Shown here piece after piece: positions 25,301 through 36,289 of a DNA stretch of 64,000 nt (position 1 is its first letter; every line of letters begins with the position of its first letter). The notes under the pieces are model-generated. The model saw only the letters and a program-made list of their open reading frames with translations. It was not told where the DNA came from and made no database searches. The stretch covers positions 3,162,001-3,226,000 of the forward strand of contig OZ176058.1 in NCBI GenBank assembly GCA_964247055.1. The letters are read 5' to 3'. The position numbers and the translations under genes were made by a program. This DNA comes from Paragordius varius (taxonomy: Eukaryota; Nematomorpha).

Positions 25301-26187
25301 TAAAATAAACTATGATTTTAATGGGTTATATAAAATATTGAGGATTACAAAATGTGATTTTAAAGAGAGTTTTTTTTTAATTTTTACAAATTTTTTAATA
25401 AAACATTTTACAAGATCTAAGTGAAAAATTGATTTTTTAAACAAATTTTCTAAATATGTTTCGAATTTTGGCGCGAATTAGTGAAAAATGTTAAATGAAC
25501 GGTGGTTTTTGCAGTGTCTTTATGATTATGTTTGAAATTTAATTAAATATATTTATTAATGCCCATTTATTTTTCAAATGCGACTCTCTTCGGAGTGTTT
25601 TTTGTTGCAAAAATAAGGTCGCGAAGCCATTTGTTGTCTGTTCTAGTTTTATGCATGCTAATATTTTAATATTTATTAAGCATTTTTATCATAACTTTAC
25701 AAAATAATTTATTTTATATCAATATTTGTTAATATCTATATATGAATAGATATATATGTATATAATCAATATTTTATTTCAAAATTAACTTTAAATAGAC
25801 ATTTATATGTTTTTTTGTTGAATTTTACCCTTAGAAACCGATATGATATCTGCCGAATATGCAATCGAACAATGGTTAACTAATCAAATTAACTCATCAT
25901 TGGATAATCAAAATACTATGAATTCGAATATCGATAATAACGATACAAATTTCATTGCTAAAAATAATGAAAACCAAAAAATTTGTGAATTTGATTGTCA
26001 ACGTAAAGCTTTACCAATTCTCCAACAATTGGGATTAATTCGCAGCAATCTAAGGACTGAAAATATAAAGATTGAGGATACATTTAATGGTGGTGATGGC
26101 GAAAAATTACAAAATTATCAAATTTGCAATGTTTTGAGTCAGGCTTCATTAATATTAAGTCAAAAGTTAAAGGGATATGTTAGTTAA
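16376..26187 (+). CDS. TMEM143: TMEM143-like (DUF3754) mitochondrial membrane protein, 8 exons
   Basis: Exons: 16376-16512, 16539-16674, 16746-16868, 18322-19056, 22919-23031, 24398-24506, 24924-25014, 25835-26187. All phases agree, giving 598 codons. The start ATG at 16376 is the first in frame; a stop lies just upstream. The first 45 residues are basic and free of acidic clusters apart from IDD, fitting a mitochondrial presequence. DUF3754 landmarks: PYIPLSYKYIETEL at about residue 48, GLKIKLSTKEFW in exons 3-4, two hydrophobic segments near residues 299-317 and 326-345, and the C-terminal AEYAIEQWL ... FDCQRKALPILQQLGL, matching the family's vE-WL ... F-v-dAL-kL--LGL pattern. The human protein is 459 residues; the excess here is polar, Asn/Gln-rich insertions. 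Function of the family is poorly known. Exon 7 could alternatively read through to a stop at 25158-25160. Confidence 0.82.
17248..17514. mobile_element. Family A MITE
   Basis: TA-flanked at both ends: TACAGTAAAAATTGGAATTA and AATTTCAATTTTTACTGTA. Lies in TMEM143 intron 3. Confidence 0.8.
17656..17925. mobile_element. Family A MITE
   Basis: Left end TACAGTAAAAATTGAAATTA, right arm TTTGTCCGTATAATTTCAGT. The last few bases of the right end are replaced by T-rich sequence. Confidence 0.75.
17926..18240. mobile_element. Family A fragments
   Basis: Two partial copies: a body and right half at about 17930-18138 and a left half at about 18138-18235 (AATTATGCTGACAAAAATAT...). Neither has both ends. 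Confidence 0.5.
19105..19172. mobile_element. Family A left-end fragment
   Basis: AAAACGTTAAAATATAAAGA through ACAACCATACTTTC, cut off where a family B element begins. Confidence 0.6.
19259..21511. mobile_element. Long-TIR palindromic transposon (foldback-like), non-autonomous
   Basis: Two arms of about 955 bp (19259-20215 and 20558-21511) are near-perfect inverted repeats around a loop of about 340 bp. Both termini read CACAGTGTGCAA inward and are flanked by TAA (19256-19258 and 21512-21514), consistent with a 3-bp target duplication. The loop (20216-20557) contains a diverged direct repeat of about 45 bp (near 20228 and 20299, AAACTCCTCCA-AGATT) and an 85-codon open frame without recognisable homology. 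Few arm mismatches suggest recent insertion or arm homogenisation. TWA target sites are typical of PIF/Harbinger, but I cannot assign a superfamily. Confidence 0.85.
20319..20576 (+). CDS. Short open frame in the palindrome loop, unassigned
   Basis: 85 codons starting MLFFVMLSYAGIQAHNN, moderately basic and polar in the middle (KNVKFKNLQNTASFLMN), ending just inside the right arm. I do not recognise it. It is far too short for a transposase and may be chance or a remnant of a captured sequence. Confidence 0.2.
   Translation: MLFFVMLSYAGIQAHNNFKLILQIKNVKFKNLQNTASFLMNYFLKNGLWQKKVLSVHQFYQNFSSKSLFMALNYQLNFMSYLFLI
22013..22680. repeat. Family A element with left half repeated three times
   Basis: Three consecutive left halves start at 22013, 22194 and 22384 (each CAGTAAAAA-TGAAA-TTATACGG), with spacings of 181 and 190 bp. 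Only the third continues into a complete right half ending TTTTTACTGTA at 22680. Lies in TMEM143 intron 4. Confidence 0.8.
22681..22811. mobile_element. Family A right-half fragment
   Basis: Body and right arm (GTCTTTATGTTTTTACGTTT ... TTTTTACTGTA) without a left end, fused to the preceding array. It ends about 107 bp before TMEM143 exon 5. Confidence 0.6.
23118..23408. mobile_element. Family A MITE
   Basis: Left end TACAGTAAAAACTGAAATTA, right end GTCCGTATAATTTCAATACT. Full length; lies in TMEM143 intron 5. Confidence 0.75.
23671..23921. mobile_element. Family A MITE
   Basis: Left ATTGGAATTATACGGACAAA, right TATAATTTCAATTTTTACTA. Lies in TMEM143 intron 5. Confidence 0.7.
23970..24258. mobile_element. 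Family A MITE
   Basis: TA-flanked, left TACAGTAAAAACTGAAATTA, right TTTCAGTTTTTACTGTA. Lies in TMEM143 intron 5. Confidence 0.8.
24503..24918. mobile_element. Family A MITE that constitutes TMEM143 intron 6
   Basis: Left end TACAGTAAAATTAAATTTAT begins at 24503 inside the reading frame of exon 6; the right end TTTGTCTTAACAATTTCAAT ... TTTTTATTTTA closes at 24918. The intron is 24507-24923, so it starts 4 bp inside the element and ends 5 bp beyond it. The donor GTAAAA belongs to the element terminus and the T-rich acceptor tract is its other terminus. At about 416 bp it is longer than other copies. Confidence 0.75.
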
Positions 26188-26226
26188 AAATGATATATTT
26201 TGAAATATAAAGATGTGCCTCGCAAT

Positions 26227-26524
26227 TACAGTAAAAATTGAAATTATATAATAGCGGCAAAATGTAAAAATTTAAAAACAAATATTATTTAGTTTGAAAA
26301 GACACCCAACTACCTTGATTTTTAAAACTTATCGTTTTGGATTACAAAATAGAAATTATATAGATGTAAATTGGTTATATATGTTCAAATGTATATTACA
26401 ATTGATAATTATAAAGTATGTTTAGGAAAAACCAAAGTTTTTAAATGTATTGTATGTTTGTCTTTTAAAAAATATATGTCTTTATATTTTAACGTTTTTC
26501 CTGTAAAATTTCAATTTTACTGTA
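26227..26524. mobile_element. Family A MITE
   Basis: TA-flanked, left TACAGTAAAAATTGAAATTA, right AAATTTCAATTTTACTGTA. It begins 39 bp after the TMEM143 stop codon, so it probably lies in the 3' UTR or just beyond. Confidence 0.75.
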
Positions 26525-26558
26525 TGTATGTTGTAATAGAAAGATGTCACCCAATAAT

Positions 26559-26838
26559 TACAGTAAAAATTAAAGAAAATATATTTTTTACACTAAAAAC
26601 ACACAATCATACTTTTTTCTTTAATTTTACCTACACAAACTCTATAAATAATATATTTATTTTTATTATTGGGTATTTTACTAATTTACAACTTTATTTT
26701 ATATCTTACAGCCTAAACCGATAAGTTAAGGTTATATTGTATGGTTATCTTTTTTAAAAAAATGTCTCTTAGCATTTTCATTTGTCCGTGTAATTAAATT
26801 ACTTTAATTAACAAGCGCATTTAATATTTTTTACTGTA
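26559..26838. mobile_element. Family A MITE, diverged
   Basis: Left TACAGTAAAAATTAAAGAAA, right TTTGTCCGTGTAATTAAATT ... TTACTGTA. Confidence 0.6.
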
Positions 26839-27094
26839 TAATAGATTTACCTAGAAATTATATAATATTTATGATATATGAAAAATAAATTACGCGTGTT
26901 TTATACAATTTAATTAAAGAAATTTTTATTATACAAAAAGAAGTTAAATTATAAAGACAAAACATTTATAAAACGTAATGAGTTTTCCCATATAAACTAT
27001 TTAATTACTATTTGATTTGAATAAAATATAATTCATAAGGAGAGATTACGTACATTAATAGACATTTTTTCACAATTATAATTATTTTAAACTT

Positions 27095-27390
27095 ATTAAA
27101 AACTGAAATTATACGGACATAACGTAAAAATATAAAGACAAATATTTTTTTCTAAAATACAACCATACTTTTTAAATCTTGATTTCTGAAAATATAACTC
27201 ATTGTTTAAAGTGACAAAATTTTAAACAAAGATAAATATAACTAACACAATAAAAACTATATTTTACAGTTGTAAATAAATAGCTAATATGGGAAAAATT
27301 AAGGATTTAAAAAGTATGGTTGTCTTTTTAATAAAAACATTTGTCTTTATATTTTTACGTTTTATCCGTATAATTTTAATTTTTACTATT
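27095..27390. mobile_element. Family A MITE
   Basis: Left TAAAAACTGAAATTATACGG, right TATCCGTATAATTTTAATTT. Internal arms are well preserved. Confidence 0.7.
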
Positions 27391-27710
27391 TTTCCATATA
27401 TCAATTCAATTAAATTAAACAATATGTAATGGATTGTTACCTTTCATATTTGCAGTATAAAACAATAAGGAGTATTTAAAAAAAGAATTCTTATAAAATT
27501 ATTTGTCTTTATGTTTTATATTTTTTCTGTATAATTTTATCCTTTTTTCTATAAAAAATAAATGTGCCACCCGAATAAAAAATACCCAAAAATATTTTAA
27601 TTTGGAAAATTATATTATATTCCAAATCATAGCAAGATCATTATTACTTTACAATAATATTTTTTATTATATATTATTCAGTATTATGTGTATTTTGTTT
27701 AAAACTTTAA

Positions 27711-28265
27711 TTCGAATTGGGGTATCTGGTAACCCCAAATTATATTTAAATTTATTATTGAAACGAACTTATCCAATTTAAATTTATTCTATCCTAACAA
27801 AAATTAATACTTACAATTCAAATCACCCTAAAAATTAATTTTTTTGGGTTAATATTATAATATGAAATAAACTTTATGGCTTAGTTTATTATTTTTTCCG
27901 TATTATATAAATTTTAAACAAAATTTTATTTTTAAAAAATATAATATAGGTAAATTTTAATTCTAATAAACATATAATTTATTTTACAGCGAATTTGAAT
28001 TGTTCGTTGGTCAATTTGAACTGTAAATTGTATATTAAAAAGCCAAAATATCTAAATATATATAATTTTGAATAAAAAGTTCCATGTCAAAATCCAACGC
28101 CATTTTTATTTACCAAATTTTTAGAAAATATATTTGATTCTAACTTAAAGTTATATTACTAATGTTGATTAAACAAAAATAAACAGTAAAGGTGGTATAT
28201 TCATTATTTCTATATATTGTTAATGCAGAAATGTCATTTTGCTAAATGTATACCTTGAAATTTAT
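27711..28265. mobile_element. Family C element interrupted by a family B MITE
   Basis: Left part begins after TTAA with TTCGAATTGGGGTATCTGGT. After the family B insert (27811-28038) it resumes with AAAATATCTAAATATATA, AGTTCCATGTCAAAATCC and CCATTTTTATTTACCAAA, matching the body of the other C copies. The far end is degraded. Confidence 0.6.
27811..28038. mobile_element. Family B MITE inside family C
   Basis: Left TTACAATTCAAATCACCCTA and right GCGAATTTGAATTGTTCGTT ... GAACTGTAAATTGT. One 21-bp unit per arm. Confidence 0.65.
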
Positions 28266-28339
28266 TCCAAATAAATTATATCAATGAGAGAAACGCATTA
28301 TTATTTAATTATGAGTAGTAGCAAGTTTTTTCAAATTAT

Positions 28340-28720
28340 CTTTTATAGTGTTCCAATGCATAAGTGCCTATTTTTGCATATTTGTTTTATTTAGAATATG
28401 CGAAAAATATTTAGGGTTTTTAGCCCACTTTAAAAATATGCTTTCTTTAGTATTTTAGGAACATTATACAAAAAATTATTGTAAAATGGAAAATTGTTAA
28501 AAAAACCTCATCTCTTTGCCGCCATTTTGTTTTATAAATTTTTTTCCATGCAGCAGGTAAATTAATGTATATTATGGTTAGAAATGTTAATGATTAACAT
28601 AAGAAGCTTTGAGGCTACGTTTTACCAGCCAAAATTTGATAGCTTTTAAATATCTGCTGTTCGTTTCAATCGTGTTTTGAGGTTGTCCATATTTTTGGCT
28701 TTTGCAAAACTGTAATAAAT
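28340..28720. repeat. Dispersed repeat G
   Basis: Shares GTAAAATGGAAAA ... AACCTCATCTC...TTGCCG and GCAGGTAAATTAATGTATATTATGGTTAG ... AGGCTAC-TTTTACCAGC with 32760-33020; a shorter piece is at 38460-38540 (AATGGCGGCGAAAA). The pieces are compared by key words only. No termini could be defined. Confidence 0.5.
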
Positions 28721-29009
28721 ATAATTTATATCTAATACATAAGAACAATGTTGGATATTAAATTTCAACTGAAATTAAGGAAGTGTCAATTGCATATCGT
28801 ATAGAACACTGGGTTATCTAAATTACATAGTAAGTCTATTCAAAAAGATATGCTTAGTATTATAAAGGTAAACCGTAATGATAGTCAGAATTCAATTATA
28901 TATTGATAATATGTACAGTAAAATAGACAAATATTTTTTTCAGAGACCGCTAAACTTTTTAAAACTTGATTTTTAAATATAAAACTGTTTTAAATTTAAA
29001 GCATACATG

Positions 29010-29800
29010 TGTTTTGCACCCAAATTTGGGGATAAAATATAATGACCAATATATGTTTTGAACAAAATATATCAGCATTATCTTGGTGCTTTTGATTTTG
29101 GCCCTTATGAATGATAAAATCACCTTGTCGCGGAATATGGCAAAATTTGCCCACTTTGGGTAAAATATTTTGTTGAAAGCTAAATTACCAACAATTATTA
29201 CAAAAATATGATATAAACTACATATAAAAAGCAAAACAATAGTTTTTAAAAAACCAATTTTAGATCTGGGCTCTGAAAATCTCAATTTTTTCGTTCTTTA
29301 AAAATGGAATAGTCCACAAAAAAGCCAAAAAATGATTATAATATGCTAAATAATATATAAATTTAATATAACTTCATCACCTCAGAATTTTAATTAAAAT
29401 AATCGTTCGTTTTCCTATTTATGACAAACATATATTGTGTTTTTTTACAAATATACCCTACGAGAGTAAAAAATTAATTCTCATATAATAGAAGTGCTTT
29501 ACATTATAAAATTATATAAAATGAATTATGATATCTTAAAGCGCTTTAATACTGTTTGCATCATGCCTCAAAGTAGTATCAAATACATTTTAACTTTTGC
29601 TAAAAGTCAAATTTTTGAAAAAAAATGTGCATTTTTTAAAAATATTTTTAGTTGATATAAAAATTTAGATATTAAAAATTATCGCGCAATCTCGGCATCT
29701 GCTAATATGTTTATGATACATTTTAGGGATAATTATTGGAATGAAGCCTGTAGCCGACAATAGAAATTTGATTATACCCACAAATTGTGCCATTTTGTGA
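29010..29800. repeat. Dispersed repeat D
   Basis: Co-linear with 43440-44640. Shared landmarks are GGGGATAAAATATA, TCTTGGTGCTTTTGATTTTG, TGATATAAACTACATATAAA followed by AGCAAAACAATAGTTTTTAA, and GCCTCAAAGTAGTATCAAAT. A 108-codon minus-strand frame (28959-29285) falls inside and is not a gene. Copy type unknown. Confidence 0.5.
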
Positions 29801-29819
29801 TACAGATCAACTATATTAA

Positions 29820-30957
29820 ACTTCGATCCAAATTGGGGCATCTAAATACTTCAGACTAAATTTAAGTTAGGTTTTTTTAAAAAAACTACTGAAAGAAACG
29901 GTCCCAATTTAAATGCTTTTATCCTAATAAAAATTATATAAATATGCCAAATAATCTAAATAAAATTTTGTTTTGACAAAAGGTTAGATGTCAAACTACT
30001 TCGACGCGTCATTTTTATTTTACAATATTTTTGCAAAATATCGATTTTATTTAATTTTTAGGGTTAAATTAAGCTATTATTATATTTAAATTACATATAA
30101 CATTGATAGAAATGGAAAAAGCGGTTTTATTTCTATTATTTTCTAATTTTACCATGTCAAACATGTCACGTTGACAAAATTTTTGCTTTCGGTTTTAGCT
30201 TAACACTTGGATACAATACACTCATTTTAGTCCTTCGATTCAAATTGGGGTGGCTGGATTCCCCAAGCCTGGCGAAAATCAAATACTCTAAAAAGTTTGA
30301 AAGGAATCGAAACCTTGGCAAAATTTTGCACTTATATAACACTAATAACCCGAAATAAATAAAAAAAATTATTCACAATACTCTATATTTCTTATTTTAA
30401 GCTAAAACCGAAAGGGAAAAATTTTGTCAACGTGACCTGTGTGAAATGGTAAAATTAATAAAATAATACAAAATAAACTGTTTTTCTATTTCTATCAATG
30501 TTAGATATAATTTAAATAAAAAATAAGCTTTAATATCACCCTTATGAATAATACGATATTTTGCAAAAATTTTGTAAAATAAAAATGGTGTCGAAGTAGT
30601 TTGACATGGAACTTTTTTTTCAAAACAAAATTCTATTAAGATATTTTGGCAAATTTTTATTAGGATAGAAGCATAAATTTAACTTGGGACTGTTTCCTTC
30701 AGTATTTTTTTAAAAATATTAATTTAAATTTAGTTTGGGGTATTTAGATATCCCAATTTGAATCGAAAGTGTTAATATAAGTGATATCAAATATTTGTGT
30801 ATAAATTTTCTTATAAATTTCGGTAAAATATTGTTATATAAGTGCAATTTTGCATGGTTTCATTCCATAATTTTCAAAATATTTAATTTTAAACATGTCT
30901 GGGGTATCTAATTACCCAATTTAATTAAAGGACTGAAATGAATGTGTTGTATCCAAG
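29820..30957. mobile_element. Family C element with an inverted family C element inserted in it
   Basis: The outer copy is 29820-30199 plus 30776-30957 (about 562 bp), flanked by TTAA at 29816-29819 and 30958-30961. One end reads ACTTCGATCCAAATTGGGG, the other inverts to ACTTGGATACAACACATTCA. The inner copy, in opposite orientation, is 30204-30771 with TTAA on both sides (30200-30203, 30772-30775). TTAA duplication is the piggyBac-type target. Confidence 0.8.
30204..30771. mobile_element. Family C element, inner copy (reference)
   Basis: 568 bp from CACTTGGATACAA to the inverse of CACTTTCGATTCAAATTGGG. The two ends share a subterminal block around CAAATTGGGGT-GGAT-CCCC. No coding capacity. 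The body contains TTTTGTCAACGTGACCTGTG and TGTCGAAGTAGTTTGACATG, which are conserved in other copies. Confidence 0.8.
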
Positions 30958-30979
30958 TTAAAAAAGTAATAATTATCTT

Positions 30980-31039
30980 ATATCAGGCGCAAAAATCAAA
31001 GCACCATGATGAAATCCTAGCCTTTTCTTAGTAATATAA

Positions 31040-31070
<31 letters not shown>

Positions 31071-31480
31071 ATCTGGATATTATTTGTACCTCTCAAATGC
31101 GATGTAAACAAAATAATCTAATATTTGGGACTTTCCCCATTTTTAAAATAAATGATTATGAAAATATGATTTTAATTTTTATATATTTATGATTTGATAG
31201 TATTTAAAAATCACTATTAAATTTCGTTGCAAAATTATGGTGTTCCCAAATTTTGCTATTTTTATATGGAAAACCATTAAGTCCACATATATCAAGAGCA
31301 AAAACGCAACAAGTATATGGTTCATTGAAAATACAAAATATAATATCAAGATTAATTTTAAGCCTACCGATTTCATCGCTTTATAGATCGGAATTTGACA
31401 ATTTTGTTCAGCTATAGTAATTGTAAAGTAAATGTATCACCTTATGCCATATAAAAAAATGTAGACTCCAATGAAAGAGT
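30980..31480 (-). repeat. Partial inverted copy of repeat D
   Basis: On the minus strand it shares CATCATGGTGCTTTGATTTT and the TTTTCAATGAACCATATACT region with repeat D. A TA microsatellite lies at 31036-31066. Confidence 0.35.
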
Positions 31481-31913
31481 ATCAACTACGACAAATTTTA
31501 ATTTTTTTATGTGTATAATTAAAATTTAAAATATATTTTGTCTTTTTTACATCGTATCATTAAAAAATAACGGTAAATAATAATAAGACAATTAAAATAA
31601 TATTAAAAAAATAAAATATTAAAAAAAATAATATTTTTAAATTATTTTCTAGAATTTTATCCAATCTAACCATGTTTTGTTTTCTCACCATATATAAACA
31701 CATTTTTGCCTAAATTATTAAATTTTTTCTCTATTTTCATAATTTATTATAATATCCACATATTCTTTATATTTCAAAGTAATATTGCTTTTAACCTTTA
31801 TTAAAATGATTAGAAACAGACCTGTCATGAACCAATGATTAACCCAATCTTATGATTTTTGTTTTTCTCAAAATAATATATTAGATTTTTTTGTTTACTC
31901 TAGGTGTTTTATC

Positions 31914-32179
31914 CCGGAGTCACACAATGTCATAGCACTCATTAAAAGAAAGGTAAATTTTTTTACTTTATGCTTCTGATGAATGGATTTTATGCCTCAT
32001 AACAAGTGCATTAAAATCCATAGTATCCTATTTAACTTGACACGTTTAAATCATAGTGGGCAAGTTTGGTAATCATCAAATAACAATTTTTATATATTCC
32101 ATAATTTTATAAAAAATAAATTTTTATAAAACCAACCATATAATTACATTTTTTAGGTCGATCGTGTGGATGTTTGAGC
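31914..32179 (+). other. Exon-like pair, unassigned
   Basis: 31914-31952 sits between TTTACTCTAG and GTAAAT and reads CFIPESHNVIALIKRK. After a 206-bp intron-like stretch, 32159-32179 follows TTTTTTAG and reads VDRVDV then stop, in matching phase. The surroundings are not a known local repeat. No upstream exons were found and I do not recognise the peptide; it could be the 3' end of a decayed gene or chance. Confidence 0.25.
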
Positions 32180-32759
32180 GATATTATCCAAAGAAGAGAG
32201 ATTAACGAATTTGCGAAACTACGGATGACTCATATTTTAAACTATAACAATAAATATTTATATATTCAATTGGCATAATGATTTGTAATTACATTATTTA
32301 GTATTAAAAAGTGTAGTTGTAATCAGATTGCATTTTAGGATTGTATGTATTGGCAAAAAACTGTTTTGGGTTCCGCTAAGTTTGAGTTAAAGAGTAAAGC
32401 CTCTTGCTTTTTTAGTTTTAAAATATGGATCGATTCAGGCTTAAAATAATTTTTATTCTAATGATAATACCCCAACCATTAATTTATTAATTAATAGAGA
32501 AATTGCGTCATAATTAAAAATAAGATTTTTTAAAAATCGTTTTTCGTTTTTGCAAAAAGAATTTTACGTCACAATATCTTGGTCACCTGGTTTAAACTTT
32601 AATAGTATTTGTTTTTAGAAAAATAAATGTTAATATGTAAAATGAATTTGAATCAGGAACCATTTGTTAAAATAATCGCATTTTTAACACTATTACTTTG
32701 TCGTGTAGTTTTATGTACCAGAGCGATTGAAATCTAAATATCTTAAAAGTATAAGTTAT

Positions 32760-33020
32760 TAAGCCATATTTGAAAATATATGCTAGTTTTTCAGGCTAGT
32801 TATAAAAAATATGTTTAAAAGTGTATATTGTAAAACCTCATCTCGCACTTTTTTGCCGTATTTATTTTTTTATTCACTAAAGCAACAGGCTAATGTATAT
32901 TATGGTTAGAAAATGCAAATTAATGTTTTAATAAGCTTTCAGGCTACATTTTACCAGCAAAAACTTGATATGTTTTTATTTTAATATCAACTCGTTTTAA
33001 TGTTTGGGACCTGTCCCATT
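32760..33020. repeat. Dispersed repeat G, second copy
   Basis: Shares TAATGTATATTATGGTTAGA, AACCTCATCTC and AGGCTAC-TTTTACCAGC with 28340-28720, at similar spacing. Confidence 0.5.
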
Positions 33021-33505
33021 TTAGAATCTAGAACTTACAAAACTGTAAAAAAATTTATAAGAACAATATTGGATAATTAGATTAACCCTAAAATAAATTT
33101 CCAAACGTTGTTTATTTACAAAATTGAGTTGTGAGATATAAAATAAAACTTCCCACAATGTAAAGTAGCACAAAAAAGTGAAAAAGTGTTAAATATTTGT
33201 TCATATCTATCGAAGACGCAGTTTTATATTATCCGAGAAACTTGGCCAGTCAGGTTTTTTCCACATACAGTTTTATTGTGAAATAGGGTGCTACTTTATT
33301 AATTAATTATCAGATGGCCAAGTGAAACGTTTTTTGCAATAAGAATGAATCTTATATACTGTATTACCTATCTGGCAACATGTAATAAATTAGACAAGTA
33401 GAGTAATTGACATTATGCAGACAAAACGTAAAATAAATTTTAAAAAAGACAATCATACTTTATACCAGTGGTAGCGAAAAATTTAAAACAAATACAGCAT
33501 ATTTA

Positions 33506-33930
33506 ACACTTGGATACAACACAATGGTTTCAGTCCTTCTATTCAAATTGGGGTAGTTGGATATCCCTTAAAATTAAATTCCTTAAAAAATATGGTTGGA
33601 ATCGAAACCATAACAAAATTTTGCACTTATATAACATTAAGAAACCGAAACATATAAAAAATTATATTAAAAATTCTTGATATTTATTTTAAAACCTAGA
33701 GGTAAAAATTTAATGAAAATGACATGTGTACAATGGTAAAATTGAACAATAATACAAAATAAACCGCTTTTTCGATTTTTATCAATGTTAGATGTAATTT
33801 AATTAAAAAATTAGCTTTAACTTAACCCTTAAAAGTCAATGAAGACGATATTTTGCAAAAATTTTGTAAAATAAAAATGGAAGTAGTTTGACATGGACTT
33901 TTTTTAAAACAAAATTATATTTAGATCTAA
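33506..33930. mobile_element. Family C element, one end missing
   Basis: Starts CACTTGGATACAACACAATG directly after TTAA (33502-33505) and runs through the body landmarks to GTAGTTTGACATGGACTTTT, then stops matching. About 425 of 565 bp present. Confidence 0.7.
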
Positions 33931-33944
33931 CTGTTAATTATAAT

Positions 33945-33945
33945 A

Positions 33946-33981
<36 letters not shown>
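33945..33981. repeat. TA microsatellite
   Basis: TA-rich dinucleotide run at the broken end of the preceding family C copy. Confidence 0.85.
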
Positions 33982-33985
<4 letters not shown>

Positions 33986-34589
33986 ATTTTAAAATATTAT
34001 TTTTCATTGATTATTTTTTGGGATTTTATCTATTTTGTTTGATCGACACCATTAACTGCTCGGTAAAAGGATATTGGTCGTTAAATAATTATGGGTACCA
34101 CATATTACCCTAAAATTGTAATTCATAGCAAATTATCATCATTCAAATCTTAATTGAAGATAACCGTAAATAATTTAAATTTTTTTGGTGACAAACTATA
34201 ACCTTCTCAATTTTTTTTTAAAATGTGGGCGAATCAGATTGTGTCTTTCCAAATTTTGGCACGAGAAACAAAAATTGTAACAATTAGGAGATGTCTTTCA
34301 GTATCATAAAAATAAAAAAATATATTGGCTCCAATTTGTTATGTTTTAATGCCGCCATGGAATTTTTGTGCTAAAAATGCAGCCCGCGAAGCCATTTGTG
34401 CGGAGCCTTACTTTTTTTATTAACTATCCAAAATTATTTATTGAGTGAGTGTTAAGTTAGATCCTACTTTCTCTCTTATTTTTAAAATAATTTTTTATGT
34501 TTTTTGTCTGTTAGTTAACATTGAATTTTTTACTGAACGTTAGAGAATCAGTTTATTGCATTTTTATTTTTGATAAGTTTTCCTCTATT

Positions 34590-34700
34590 GTGTTCAATCA
34601 TTGGGTCCCAAAAGGGTGGCACATTGGTTTATCGCGGCCCGCGGTTAACATGTGGGCCTAAAAGTGCTCTGAAGTGCTTATTATAATTTGAAATATCTGC
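34590..34700. mobile_element. Decayed hAT-like sequence
   Basis: GC-rich island in AT-rich DNA: TTGGGTCCCAAAAGGGTGGC ... CGCGGCCCGCGGTTAACATG. The cggcccgc block is typical of the subterminal part of hAT MITEs. Similar islands are at 25617-25640, 34381-34415 and 42020-42055. Ends not found. Confidence 0.3.
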
Positions 34701-35038
34701 AAATTTGCCAAACACCATCAAAGTATCGGTATTCGATTTTTTTGGCTTAACTACGAGAAACTCGCAAACATTTTTAGGCGTATTTTATGTATTTTAGTTT
34801 ACAAAATTAAATATAAACTTTGCTTTTATACTATCCGAATGTTTGGTGACCCCAATGTATGTAAAAAAGATTATCTAACTATATAATACATATTTACATT
34901 GTTTCAACTTAATATCTTATTTTCATGCATTTTTTCAGATCCTATACCATATTTATCTATATCGTCTTAAAAATAAAATGATTAATAAAAATCAATAATA
35001 TAAATTTTTTCTGTTGGAAACATCGTTAAAATATATAT

Positions 35039-35189
35039 ACAGGCGTGGAAAATATAGTCATTGACCAGGAACCCTGGATAGCTATTAAAATTCTTATCTC
35101 GTTTATTGAAAAAATTAACACATTATATAAAGGCAAAAACAGAAAAAATGTATTGATGACAGCAGACTTATTCAATTTTTTTTAAAGGA
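35039..35189 (+). other. Coding-like open frame, unassigned
   Basis: After TATATATACAG an open frame reads GVENIVIDQEPWIAIKILIS and onward for about 47 codons to a stop at about 35187-35189. Base composition is less AT-biased than its surroundings. No homology recognised and no clear donor; possibly an exon or gene relic. Confidence 0.2.
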
Positions 35190-36289
35190 GATCTATCTAA
35201 AAATGTTTATGGTTTTTTAAAAAAACGACAATTTTTTTCCTTCATCTTTTAATATTCAAGCAAGAGACTGATTTTGATCTCTTAGTCTAGCCTATATAAT
35301 TAACATTGCATTATTATATTATGGAATTTGTACTTTAACTTTTATGAGAATCAATTTATTTTAACTCAATAAGTACAATATGGCATTTATCGTAAGTTTA
35401 TCTAAAAATAGACCATTTTAACTTTTACTTAAGAATATATAAAACTGTTTAAATTTGTAAATTTTAAAATTTTTAAATGCAATATATCTTAATTAAATAT
35501 CCTGGATTCGATTTGATTTTAAAAGCACATTTTTGAGAAATAATCCAAATTTTTGGCTTTCAAAACAAACTTAAAATTGATTTATTAAGTGACTTATACA
35601 TTGACAGAAAAAACCAAATATTTTTTGGATAATTATAAAATATTGAAAAAAAATTAATTTTGATTAAAAAGTGACCTGAGTTAAATACGATAAATTTAAA
35701 AGATTTAACTTATCAACACTACATTACCTTTTCACTTTTTGTCTTTGTTTATCTTTTGGGGTATTACTATACCCAAGAGCGTAATTTCGTATATGAACTA
35801 CAGTTTTAAAAGTCATTTTAGTTATAATTTAATTACCACAATGTTTCATGTATTAGATAAAAAAAAGTTATATTTTTACAGTTTGGTGACTTCTAGAGCC
35901 TAGAATTGGGACAACTCCAAAACTGGATTGATACGAATTGATATTAAGCAACAAATATCAGATATTTGCTAATAAAATTTAATTTAGCTTTTAAAAGTTA
36001 ATTATTATTTTTTTTGCCAGTTGTTTCAGCAATTTAAATCCAAAAAATGACGGCAAAGTTTGAGATAAGAAAATATATTTCTTGATGTTTTTGAATCATA
36101 AAAAGTTTTAGAAAGTATAAAATTTTATTTAAAGAGTTTTGGTAACCAATAAAGGTTATAAAGTGTAATATCGTAATTATAAAGTTAAATAAATAAGTCT
36201 TTTAGTATTTTTAGTTTTGAATCTTTGTCTCTATTTAATTTTTACTGTAAGATTTGATAGTTTTTTTGCCATATCAAACCCTCTGAAAA

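Noticed and set aside
28959-29285. Minus-strand 108-codon frame
   Set aside because: Lies in repeat D, is hydrophobic low-complexity and not conserved as a frame in the second copy.
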